Source: Cyanophora paradoxa
Taxonomy: Eukaryota > Glaucocystophyceae > Cyanophorales > Cyanophoraceae
Reading direction: 5' to 3'
NCBI GenBank assembly: GCA_004431415.1
Contig: QPMI01000100.1
Coordinates: 1-64,000 of the forward strand
Length of the DNA stretch: 64,000 bases
Shown here one piece after another: positions 22,516 to 32,800 of the stretch (positions within the stretch are counted from its first letter, which is position 1; the number at the start of each line of letters is the position of its first letter). A model generated the notes under the pieces. It saw only the letters and a program-made list of their open reading frames with translations. It ran no database searches and was not told the DNA's origin. Position numbers and translations under genes: made by a program.

Positions 22516-24081
22516 CTACGCCTCGATCTCGTCCACGTCCCTCTGGCAGAGGGGGCACGCCTTGTTAATCACCAGCCATCTGCGGTGAAGGCGCTCAGCG
22601 CGCGCCGCGGGGCGGGGCGGGGGCGGGCGGCGTTCGGCGGTCTTCTTAGGCTCACCGGTCTATACAGTTCGACTGCGGGCGGAATTGATCAGCCCGGAAG
22701 ACGGGGCGGGGAGGGCGGGGAGGGTAAGGCCGCACGTGGTACAAGTGCCCGCAAGGGAGGCCCCGGATGGGCTCACCCTCCTCGTACTCGCTCAGACAGA
22801 CGACGCACCTGCGCGGCGCACGCACGCATGGCTCGGCGGACGGCGCGGCGGCGAGAGAGGGGGGAGGGGACGAAGGCGGACGGGTACGCACACTGCGTCC
22901 TCTTTGGGCATGCTGCCGGCGTGGAACGTGAGCGTGCGGAGCCGCGTGATCGTCTCGCGCGTGGCCCCGCGGCCGCCGATCCCCGTCTGCTCCGCGATCC
23001 TCGAGAAGCTCACGATGAAGAAGGGAAGGCAGCACAGCAGGCACAGCCCGAAGATGTACGGCTGCCGCGCCCCGCCCGTCAGCCGCGCCCGCCAGAAAAA
23101 GGAAGAAAGAAGGACGCACGAGCGCCATCAGGCAGTAGAAAACTATTATGAGCGCTAGACACAAGCGATAGAGATGCGGGGAGGTCGCGGCCTGGCGGCG
23201 GGCGGCGCGTCAGAGAGCGTCTATTGGTGCCAGGGACGAAAGAGACGGGGCGCACGCAGGATTCCGCTTGCAGAGTCCACACGTTGCCAACGATGAACCA
23301 GCCGAAGCTGCACAGGTTCAGCGCTGTGGAGAGCCTCGCAAGCGTCGCCCGCTGCGAGGCCGACGCCGCCTCTTCTTCCCGCGGCGCGTCATTCGCGCCG
23401 AAGAAGACGCTCAGCGGGAAGCTCATCATCTGCAATACAACCCGCACGATGACCCATAACCTGAGTGGTTGCTGGCACGACTGTGGTTTCGGATCAGACG
23501 CGTGCGCGGCGCAGGCGGAGGGGAGCGCGTGACCTGCTCCCACGTGATGAACAGGACGATGATCTGAAGGCAGCGTCAGGCCGCGCAGCGGGTCAACGAA
23601 GCGGGGGGGACTCGCCTGAGCGGCGACCTCGCCAATCGACAGAGCTATGCTGCACACGAGCGCCGCCATCGCATACGTGGACCTGCAAGTGACAGAATAA
23701 TGAATGCAGGGGTTGGAGGCGCGAGGGCGCCGCCCCGCGTGGAGCACGCGCATGACCGCGCGGTTGTTGCGGCTACGGGGCCGGCGCGGTGCTGACCTGA
23801 TGTTTGACGCCATGTTGCTGCGCACTCTGACTGCATCACCCGATCTGGGCCGCAGAAGAACGGCGTCAGGCGCGCGGGAGCTCGGATCGGCAAGTGGGCG
23901 GAGGGCGGCACCTGGGGCCGGCGACCATCGCTTGCGCGATCGTCGGCGATGCCCGCGGATCTCCGGCCCGTTCATAGCTTACATGCTCGTGGCTGAGGCG
24001 GGGAGCGAGCTGCGCCCGGGCTGGCAGGAGCAACGCGGCCGCGTCCTCCCGCAGCCGCGCCTCGCGGCCACTGAGAGCCAT
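22516..24081 (-). CDS. Membrane-anchored RING-H2 E3 ubiquitin ligase
   Basis: The C-terminal exons assemble a canonical RING-H2 finger: CVVCLSEYEEGEPIRG, then LPCGHLYH, then SNCIDRW, then KACPLCQRDVDEIEA and stop. The spacing C-x2-C...C-x-H-x2-H-x2-C...C-x2-C is complete. Upstream are hydrophobic segments: YAMAALVCSIALSIGE joined to IIVLFIT and LWVIVRVVLQMMSFPL, then LNLCSFGWFIVGNVW, YRLCLALIIVFYCLMAL and YIFGLCLLCCLPFFIV. This is the plan of plant-type multi-spanning RING-H2 proteins (At1g12760-like): several membrane helices, a cytosolic linker (here ETITRLRTLTFHAGS), then the RING. It should transfer ubiquitin from an E2 at an internal or plasma membrane. Most donors are GTGCG, but GTAAGC and GTGAGC also occur. 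The first exon (MALSGREARLRED) is tentative. Confidence 0.88.
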
Positions 24082-24231
24082 CTCAGCTGATCTGCCGACG
24101 TCTCCTACGACGTGTCATAGTGCTCCACGACCTCGTGTTCTGAAGTTTGCTTCTTTGCCGGGTACAGGGCGTTTGAGGCTCAGGTGCCCGGAGCCGGAGG
24201 CTGGACGGCTGGGCCGCTGCTGCACTAAGTT
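24082..24231. promoter_or_regulatory. Divergent intergenic region between RING-H2 and F-box genes
   Basis: About 150 bp separate the tentative start of the minus-strand RING-H2 gene from the F-box start codon at 24232. No TATA box is visible. Two ubiquitin-ligase-type genes (RING and F-box) would share this promoter region, so co-regulation is possible but not shown. Confidence 0.4.
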
Positions 24232-25815
24232 ATGCAAGCCGTGCCCGACGACGTCCTCTCCCGCGTTTTTAGCCTCTTGCCACAAGCCTCGCGCGTCGTC
24301 GCGGCTCGAGTCTGCCGCCGCTGGCGCCAAGCTGCCGATGAGCCCGCTGCGTGGCCGGACCTGCAGCTCTGGTGCGCGCTCGAGCGCTGCAGCGTGATCC
24401 GGACTCGCCTGTCTGAGCGCTTCGCAGGATCAGCGAGGGCGGCCCGCACAGCCACTGGGCGCAGACGATGCGCCCGGACAGGCGCTTCAACGTCTGGCGG
24501 CACACAACGGATCCCCTCCGCGAGCAGCTGCTGGACGACAAGGAGGCGGCGCCGCTGCTGCGGCAGCGGCGCTTCTCGGGCGTGCGGCGGCTGGTTGTCA
24601 TGCAGGTCCTGGGCTCGGGCTTCGCGGAGACGCTGCGGGCAGCGCCGGGCAGCGTGCGGGAGCTGGAGATCTACGTGCGCGATGTCGCCAACTGCTCCGG
24701 GGACGGGCTCAACCTAGCGGGCGCGGTGCTGCCGCCGGGCGTCGAGCGGCTGCTGCTCGCAAACACGCCCGAGGGCGGCGCCAACGTGCCGGCGTACGTT
24801 CTCGCGCACGATTTGATCGCGCTGGCGGGCGGCCGCCGTCACGGGGCGCTGAGGCGCATCGAATTCGGGCAGGAGCACGACTGCCTCGGTGCGCTGGTCC
24901 CGGCCGCAGCCCGCGGCCGCGCGTACCACACTCACGCCTTCAACAGAACTTCCAGAACCTCCATTCGAGGCCGAGGAGGCCGCGAGGGGCCTTGCGGCGG
25001 CCTTTCCGAACCTGGGGACGGTGAACGGCGAGCTCTGGACCTCGGGGGGTCCCTCCCTGCGGGTTCTCGCCGCCTCGCGCCTCGCGCCCCGCCGCCTCTC
25101 CGTCCAGCTTCTGGCCACGGCGGAGGACTTCGAGTCCGCGCAGGAGGATATCGCCGCCCTCGCCGCCCGCGGCTGCGAGCTGGTGGAGATCCGCAAGGCC
25201 GAGGGCCCCTGCGTCTCTCGCCTCCTCCGCGGCCGCGGCGTACCCCACCTCAGCGCCATCGCCCTCGAGGCCTGCGAGGGCGCTTCCGACGCGGGCAGCC
25301 TCCTGTCCCTCCTCTGCGGTTCGTCCCCCGCCCGCCCCCTACACGGCTGTACATGTCGACCGACGGCTGGGCGGGGGTCGGGGCGGGGCGGGGCAGGCGG
25401 GGAGCACAGCGCGAGCCTGCGCGCGCTGCGCGTCAGCTGCGCGCTGGTGGCGGCGTCGGAGGAGGACCCACTCGCCGCACTCGCCCGCCTGCCCCGCCTC
25501 GCCTCCCTCTGCCTCCTGCCGCCCCTGCCGCCCGCCGACGACGGCCTCGAGCCCGTGGTCCGCGCCGTGTCCGGCCTGCCCCGCGCCTGCCCCGACCTCG
25601 GGTTTTTGGAGCTCTGGGGCGTGGGTAGCCCCCCGGCCGGGGGAGCCTGGCCCCCGGGCCTCCAGGCCCTGAAGAGGGCCGCGGCGGAGGCCTCCCGCGC
25701 CCTGGACGCCGGCGCCCGCGCCCCGGGGGCCCCGCCGCGGCCGCCGAGGCTGAGGCCGAAGCCGGGCCCGAGGCCGGCGACGGGCCGGTGGCTGCCGTTT
25801 GAAGTTAGCATGTAG
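24232..25815 (+). CDS. F-box protein, probably SCF substrate receptor
   Basis: The start at 24232 is followed directly by an F-box: VPDDVLSRVFSLLPQ, then AARVCRRWRQAADEPAAWPD. F-box domains dock on SKP1, making the protein a substrate receptor in an SCF ubiquitin ligase. Intron 1 splits the Trp codon after DLQL (donor GTGCGCGCTC, acceptor CGCTTCGCAG). Intron 2 starts GTGCGCTGG after the codons for HDC-L and rejoins at ELPEPPFEAEE. Intron 3 (GTCCCC to GAGCACAG) rejoins at ASLRALRVSCALV. The rest has irregular leucine-rich segments (FSGVRRLVVMQVL, LPPGVERLLLAN, LPRLASLCLLPPLP, CPDLGFLELWGVG) like F-box/LRR proteins. The C-terminus is Pro/Arg-rich and ends FEVSM. The substrate cannot be guessed. 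Confidence 0.82.
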
Positions 25816-26832
25816 CCGGTTATAATTGTAAGTGGATGAAAACAAGCTATGGTCAGGTCACGTGGTTTACCGTGAAATGGAATGCCTGACGGGGGTGGGT
25901 GGGGGGGGGGCGAGGCTTAGCGGCTAAGGGCCGGGGCGGCCGGCGCCGGCGGGGCAAGACCCGGAGCCACGGGGCGGGGGGGGGGGGGGGGGAGGGAAGG
26001 GGGGGGAAGGGGGGGGAATTCGAAGTTGCCAAGTTGCACGTGCACCGTGGCACTAAGCCCTGAGGCGAGCCGCTGAGCCCGTACTACGGTACAGAGTGAC
26101 CGCGGTTCCGAACTTCGAAATCATGAATGGTTCCGGCGCCAGCCTGGCAGATTTCAGAGCCGCTGAGCCTCGGAGTCGACGTCATACTAAGTCTACTTCA
26201 AGGCTTAGGCTACTAGGCTACTAGGCTAGAACTTCGAATTCGAAAGCTATCAATACTATGATGAGACCAGGAATACCAGGATTGATCAGGATTCATGATC
26301 AGGATTGATCATGATTCATGAATACAACATCATGTTTTCCGATGATCATCGTTGAATTAATATTAATATTCGAACGTCTGACCACGGGCCATCACGGCTT
26401 ATTGTATCGACCCACCTTCGGACCTTCGGAGTCCAGTTCGGACCCACACTGAGACAACGCGTGACAAGGCCCGGGGGTAAATGCCATGCTGGCTTCAATG
26501 ATTCGATAATATTCTGCGTTCACCCAAACCCACGAAATCTTACAGAGACACGCTACGCATACCGCACCTACCGGATACTATGATAGGAAAAGCCTACGCC
26601 TATGTGTACACAACTACGTAGATATGAAAGAAAAGCTCTCAAAATTAAATCGCAAGCGCGAAGAAAGTATCGGCACGCGGCGCCCTAGGGCTACGTATAC
26701 GCCTACACCTACACCTCAGGAGAGTAAGCGGGTCTATCTATCATCAGCATATCTACGCGAGAAATTGAAGCAGCATGCGTGGTTGGTGGCCGACCCCAAG
26801 CGGACCGTGCGCGGCCTGTCATGATCAGGCGG
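25816..26832. other. Convergent 3' spacer, AT-richer and palindrome-rich
   Basis: About 1 kb lies between the stop codons of the F-box gene (+) and the phosphodiesterase gene (-). It contains G homopolymer runs around 25978-26017, a cluster of imperfect palindromes at about 26262-26325 (repeats of GATCAGGATT and TCATGATC), the palindrome TTCGAATTCGAA near 26230, and ATTAATATTAAT near 26356. No gene is supported. It presumably holds the two 3' untranslated regions. Confidence 0.6.
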
Positions 26833-29800
26833 CTACGCGAGGGGCGTGCTCTGCCCGTCGGCCCCCAGCACCGTGATGCTGGGGCGGCGCCCGCGGGCGA
26901 CTGCGGCCGCGGCGCCCGCGGCGCCCTCGCGCCCCGCCGTGTCCAGGCTCCCCGAAGAGCCCGAGGCCATGGGGCGGGGCGGGGGCGTGAATCCGGCCGC
27001 CGTACCCGAGAGGCCCGAGAGGGATCCTCGGCGCTCTGGGGACGGCGAGGGCGCGGGGGCCACAGGGGCGGAGGAGAGGACGGCGGCGACGCCGCGGGAG
27101 TTGGGGGAGGAGGGGAGGAGGTCGGGTCCGGAGGCGGGGCCGGGGCCGCCCGCCATGGCGAAGGGGGCGAGGGGCGGGGGCGTGTCGGAGTGGGATCTCG
27201 AGCCGCGGCGCGAGAGGACCATTCCGGGGGGTAGAGGCACGTGCACGGCCGCGGCCCCGCCGGCCCCGCCGCTCTGGCCACTCAGGGCCTCCAGGCCCCC
27301 CCCGGCGGACGAGCGCGTCGGCTGGAGCCGGTCCATGCTCTTGATCGAATCCAGCGCCCCCTTGGGCGTCATGGCGCTCACCTGACCGAGCGATTGCTGC
27401 GGAAGGAGGGAAGGGGGGCGGGGGCGGGTAAGATGCGTGCAGGGCTGCACAGAGGCGTGGGGCATGAGTTCTATAGACTTTCTATAAGATTCTATGAGAG
27501 GTTCTATAAGACTTTCTTCTATCAGATTCTGTTAGAACTCTCCGGAAGGGCGCACGTCGCTGTTGGTGCCGGCGCCGCGGGCGTGCGAGGCGCCGTTGGA
27601 GGCGGCCCCGTGGGACCGGTTCGTGCCCTGCCCGTGCCCCGCCGGCTGCTCCGAAGCGGGCGGCGCGGGCGGCGCGGCCGCCGAGGCCGGCCGCGCCGCC
27701 ACCGCGACGCCGACGCCGTTGCCCGAGTTCGACCGCGAGGCCGGCGCCGGGGACGAGGGCGAGGCCGGGGCCGCCGGGGCCGGGGCCGAGGCCGGCGGGG
27801 CGGCGGCGGCCCAGTGGTCCCGGTTGGCGCGGGCGCCCTCGACGAGGGGCCGGGCGTCCGGGAAGGCCCCGACCAGGGCCGTGTACATGGGGAGCACGAT
27901 GAAGTCCAGGAAGCCGGCCTGCAATAAATAGACGCCGTTTAAATGATAGAATCTGTCAGAAAGTCTTATAGAACTATAGGACTCTAATAATAATAAATGA
28001 AGTCAAGGAAGCCGGCCTGCAGTAACAACGCTGCTTCTACATAGAATCGTGTAGAGAGTCTCATAGAACTAGAACTCTAAGAGTAGCCGGACCTGGCACT
28101 TGGCGACCTGGGCCTCCCGGCGGTCCATGAAGGCCGAGATCGCGAGGCCCCGCTGCCGCTCCTCGTCTGCCGGGGGGGAAGAGGGGAGGAGAGAGCGGGT
28201 CAGATAGGGCTCAGACAGGGTGGGGATTGTAGACAGGGGCAGTATAGGGAGCAGTGGAGAAAGGGGGGCGGGCGGGCGGGCTCAGACGGGGTGGAGCAAT
28301 CTAGGGAGCGGTGGGGAAAGGCCGGGGGGTGCTGGGCGGGGGGAGGAGCGGGCGGACCGCCCTGGCGGAAGAACTCGGCCATGAACTAACAGAATAATCT
28401 AAAAAATCTTTAGAGCTCTAGCAAAATATTTTAAAAAGTGTTATAGAGCTCCAGTAGAATATTCTAGAAAGTCTTATAGAGCTCTAGTAGAAGCGGGCGG
28501 ACCGCCCTGGCGGAAGAACTCGGCCATGAACTAATAGAATAATCTAAAAAATCTTTAGAGCTCTAGCAAGATATTTTAAAAAGTGTTCTAGAGCTCTAGT
28601 AGAATATTCAAAAAGTCTTATAGAGCTCTAGTAGGGGCGCGCGGACCGCCCTGGCGGAAGAATTCGGCCATGACCTGGTCCACCCAGCGCAGGTACACCG
28701 CCGGCCGCTTCGCCGCGTTCGCCACGTCCGCCGCCTGCGGGGGGGAGGGGCGGGGCGAGGTCAGGCGGAGCGGGGTGGGGTCAGGCGGGTCGGGGTGGGG
28801 CGGGGCGGGGCGGGGGTCAGGCAGGGATGACGGATCAGATTGGATCGGATTGGATTGGACCGCATTGGATTAGATGGAGGGGATCAGCTAAGATCAGACC
28901 AGATAAGGTTAGCTAAGCGGTAAGCTTAGCTAAGCTTAGATAAGCTAAGCTTAGACCAGATCAGATCAGATCAGATGAGATCAGATTGGGCGGACCTTGA
29001 TGGCGAGGTTGAGGGCGAGGGCTTTCTCCTCGGGGGCCGCCCCGAACTCCTCCTGCCCCGCCCGCGCCTTGAACTGGCCCTGCGCGCCGCGAAGGGAAGG
29101 AGCGAGCGTCAGAAGACTTTGAGGGGGATGAGAGGTTGTGCGAGATTAGATTAGGCTAGATAAGCTCAGATCGGATCAGATATCGGCTCAGAACATATCG
29201 GATCGGATGGGGAGGGGCGGACCATGAGCTCGAAGTGGACGGCGAGGTCCGTGGAGAGGACCATCCCGATCGTCGCCTTCCGCACCTGGCCCCGCCCCGG
29301 CGTCGGTGAGCGGGGCGGCGGGGCCGGAGGAGCGGAGCGGAGACAGCGGATGGGCCAGAGACGCCCCGAGGTGAGGAGGCGGCTCTGGCGGCTCTAGCTA
29401 GCTAGGGCGAGTGGACGGCAGGCAGGGCAGGGCGGCTCTAGCTAGATAGGGGCCGGAGGCGGGGCGAGAGGAGGGCAGGCAGGGCAGGGCGCCGCCCCCT
29501 TCAGCCCAGCCGCCCCCCGCCCAGACGTCCTCTAGACGAGCCCACCCAGCCGCCCTCTCAGGTCGCTCCTCGGTGGCGGCGCCCTCAAGCCTGCCCAGGA
29601 AGAGGAGGAGGAGGGGGGGGGGGGGGGGGGGGGCGGCGCCTAGCCAGCCCAGCAGCCAGCCCGGCGCCCTCGAGGCTGCCCAGCGGTGGCGGGCGGGCAG
29701 GCGGGTGGCCGGGCGCACCTCGCGGCGCTCCTCGGGGGTGAGGCCGGCGAGGAAGTCGAGCTCCGGCTTCCGCAGCAGCATCGACGCCTTCGACACGCTG

Positions 29801-32800
29801 CGGCGCGGGGGCGGGGGACGTCAAGGCGAGGCGGAGCGGAAGGCGCGTGGCGGAGAAGGCGGCCGTGCTCTACGAAGCTAGCGGCGGGGAGCAAGGAGGG
29901 CGGGGCGGGGCGGGGCGGGGCGCACTGGTAGTTTCTAGGCGATTCTATTAGCAGTTCTAGGCGCACTGAAGCCACTATGAAGCTAGCGGCGGGGAGTAAG
30001 GAGGGCGAGGCGGGGCGCACTGGTAGTTCTCGAGGGGGCTCCGGTCGTTGTACACCAGCGCCCGCTCCGACGACGTCGCTGCGCGCCGCCGGTCAAGCCG
30101 AGGCCGACGGGCGGGGCCGAAGTGCGGGCCGACGGGCGGGGCTCGCTCGCAGGCTAGCTCGCTGGCTAGGGCGGCCGGGCTCCAGGCGGGGCGGGGCGGG
30201 GCGGGGCGGGGCGGGGCGGGGCGGGCGGGCGGACCGATCTCGAAGGCATTGGTGAAGCCGCCGTGGCCGAGGTCGTGCACGACCGCCGCCAGGATCGCCG
30301 CCAGCACCTGAAGCCAGAAGAGAGGGAGGGAGAGGGGGGGCCGCTTCAGCATGGGAGGAGGTAGGAGAGGGGAAGGGTGGAGGAGGGGGGAGGGCCAGGC
30401 CGCTGCTGCTACTCGCTTCGTTCGGCGGCTTAGGAGGAGGAGGGGGGAGCTCGAGGGCGGGACTACCACTCCTACCCCCCCTCGCTTCGTTCGCTCGCAC
30501 CTCGAGGTCGCTGAGGAGGCGCGAGGCGAGGCCGCCGCGCAGCAGGAGGAAGTGGAGCGACTGCACCACGTCCGCCGCGTGGATCGCCGAGTGGTACGCT
30601 GCGCGCGGGCCGCCCGCCCCCGGGCCCCGTCAGCAACGCCGCGCGGGCTCGAAGCCGGTCTAGACTTCCAACGAGCTGCGGGCGCTCAGCTAAGCTACGC
30701 TAGCTAAACTTCTAATGAGCCAAGCCGATCTAGCTTCGGGCGTTTAGCTCAGCGAAGCTTTTCGAGTAAATCAATCCCGCGCACGGTTGTCGAGGTAGTG
30801 GGCCTCGACGGTGCGGAGGAAGGAGGAGAGGCGCAGCGCGTCCAGCCCGAAGCGGTGCACGAGGCCGTGTCGCTCCACCACCGCCAGCGTCACGGGGACC
30901 TGAGGGGAGCGGAGGAGGGGGGCGATGTGAGAAGGAGAGCTTAAGGGAGCTTGAGCTTAGGGATGCTTGGGCCTCTGAAATCATAAAACGATTCTTTTAT
31001 GCCATTAGAAGTTTAGAGAGGAGGAGGAGGGGAACATTGATGCAAGATGGAAGAAGGAGAGCTGCTGTTAATGAAACGTTAAGCTTGAAAGCACTTGAAA
31101 GCAAGATTCTTTTATGCCACTAGAAGTTTAGAGAGACTTGCTGTGCTTCTGATGTAGGGAGAAGGACGAACGAACCAGGGGCCGGCCGCCGGTGAGCTCC
31201 GCGACGCGCCAGATGTCGAACTCGAACCAGTCGTCGAGGTTGGACATCGCGCGGCGCAGCGCCAGGTCGGCCTCGGTCAGCATAACGGCGTCCACGGGTA
31301 CCAGGCCCAGCGCCCCCGGCGTGGGCGTAGTGGGCGTCGGAGTATCAGTAGTAGTAGCGAGCTCCGCCGCTGTTGCTGCGGCGGCGGCGGCGGCGGAGGC
31401 GGCTCCGGCTCCGGCCCCGGCCCCCGCCGAGCCGCCGCCCACGCTCTGGCGCTCCCACCGCATCGAGGAGAGGCCGGCGGCGGCCGAGCGGGGCGTGTGC
31501 GCCGACGCGGGCGAGGCGGGGCCGGCCCCCGGCGAGGAGAGGGACTCGACCACGTCCCGCCCGAAGACCGCCGGGTGCGACATGCGGCGCCCGGCGCGGG
31601 CGCCCGCGAGCAGGGGCAGCGGCAGCGGCGACCCCGCCGCTCCACCTCCACCTCCGCCGGAGCCGGCGCCGGCGCTGCTGCGGGGGGCCCCGCGGATGCT
31701 GGCGAAGGAACCGGCATTGGAGGCGGCGCCGGCGCCCCTCCGGGACTTGACCGACGCGTTGTTGTGCGGCGCCACCTGAGAGAGACAGCGGCCTCAGCGA
31801 ACCCAATGTAACATAACACAATACAGTCCAATCGTGCTCTTAGAGGGGCCCCGGCCCGCCCGGCCCCGGGATCTAGTAGGATCTTCTCTAGGATACGAAA
31901 AGAGAAGCAAAGCTAATGCAATCCAATCCAGTCCTTCTCTTCTAAGACTTTTCACCCTTCTCAGCCTTCTCAACCTTCTCAACGGACCTCACGAAGAGAG
32001 ACCCAAAGCTAGCTAGCTAGCTAATGCAATCCAATCCTTCTCTTGTAGGACCCTAATTTCTCAACCTTCTCTTGTAGCCCAACTTCTCAACCGGACGCAC
32101 CTCGCGGAGGAGCCAGTCGCGGGTCTCCGGGTCCCGCGTCGCCTTCTCCAGGTCCGGCACCATCTGCGCGGGGCGGGGCGGGGCGGGTGAGGGGCGGGGA
32201 GGGGGTGGGTGGCGGGTCGGGGCGGGGCGGGGGCCTGCGGACCATGCTCTTGCCGTCGAACATCGCGAGGCGCGCCATGATCCCGTGCAGCCGCTGCCAG
32301 GTCAAGGTAAGATAGGGGGCGGGGGGGGGGGGGGGGGGGGGGGGGGGGGCGGAGGGCGAGGTTATCATCGATTCGAATCTAATCTTAGCTCTGAGGATCT
32401 CTATCTTACATACAAAGATACTTAGATTCTTAGCTCTTGGACACTCTCTTCTAATTCCTATGGCTCCGGTGGATCCATTTCAATCTCGTACTGCGGACCT
32501 CGGCCTCGCCGCTGCGGGTCTCGCCGATGCTGCGGGAGATCTCGTCGAGCTCCTCCAGCAGCTTCTCGAGCGGCGAGGCGAGGTTCGCCGCCCCCGCGCC
32601 CTCGTGCTGCGTCGTCTCCGCCCGCAGCTTCGCAACCTGAGGCGCCGCTTATTAGACATAAGAAGATAGCCTTATTAGACGCTTATTAGACGTGAAGAAG
32701 ATAGGGAGCCTTATATATTAGCTTCTGGGTCAGCGGGCGGGCGGGTCAGCTTCTGGGAGCCTTATATATTAAGCTTTTTGTCTATCTTCCACGGCTTCGC

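Noticed and set aside
29607-29633. Long G/C homopolymers as functional quadruplex sites
   Set aside because: Pure runs of uncertain length in introns are more simply slippage products, and their length cannot be trusted in the assembly.
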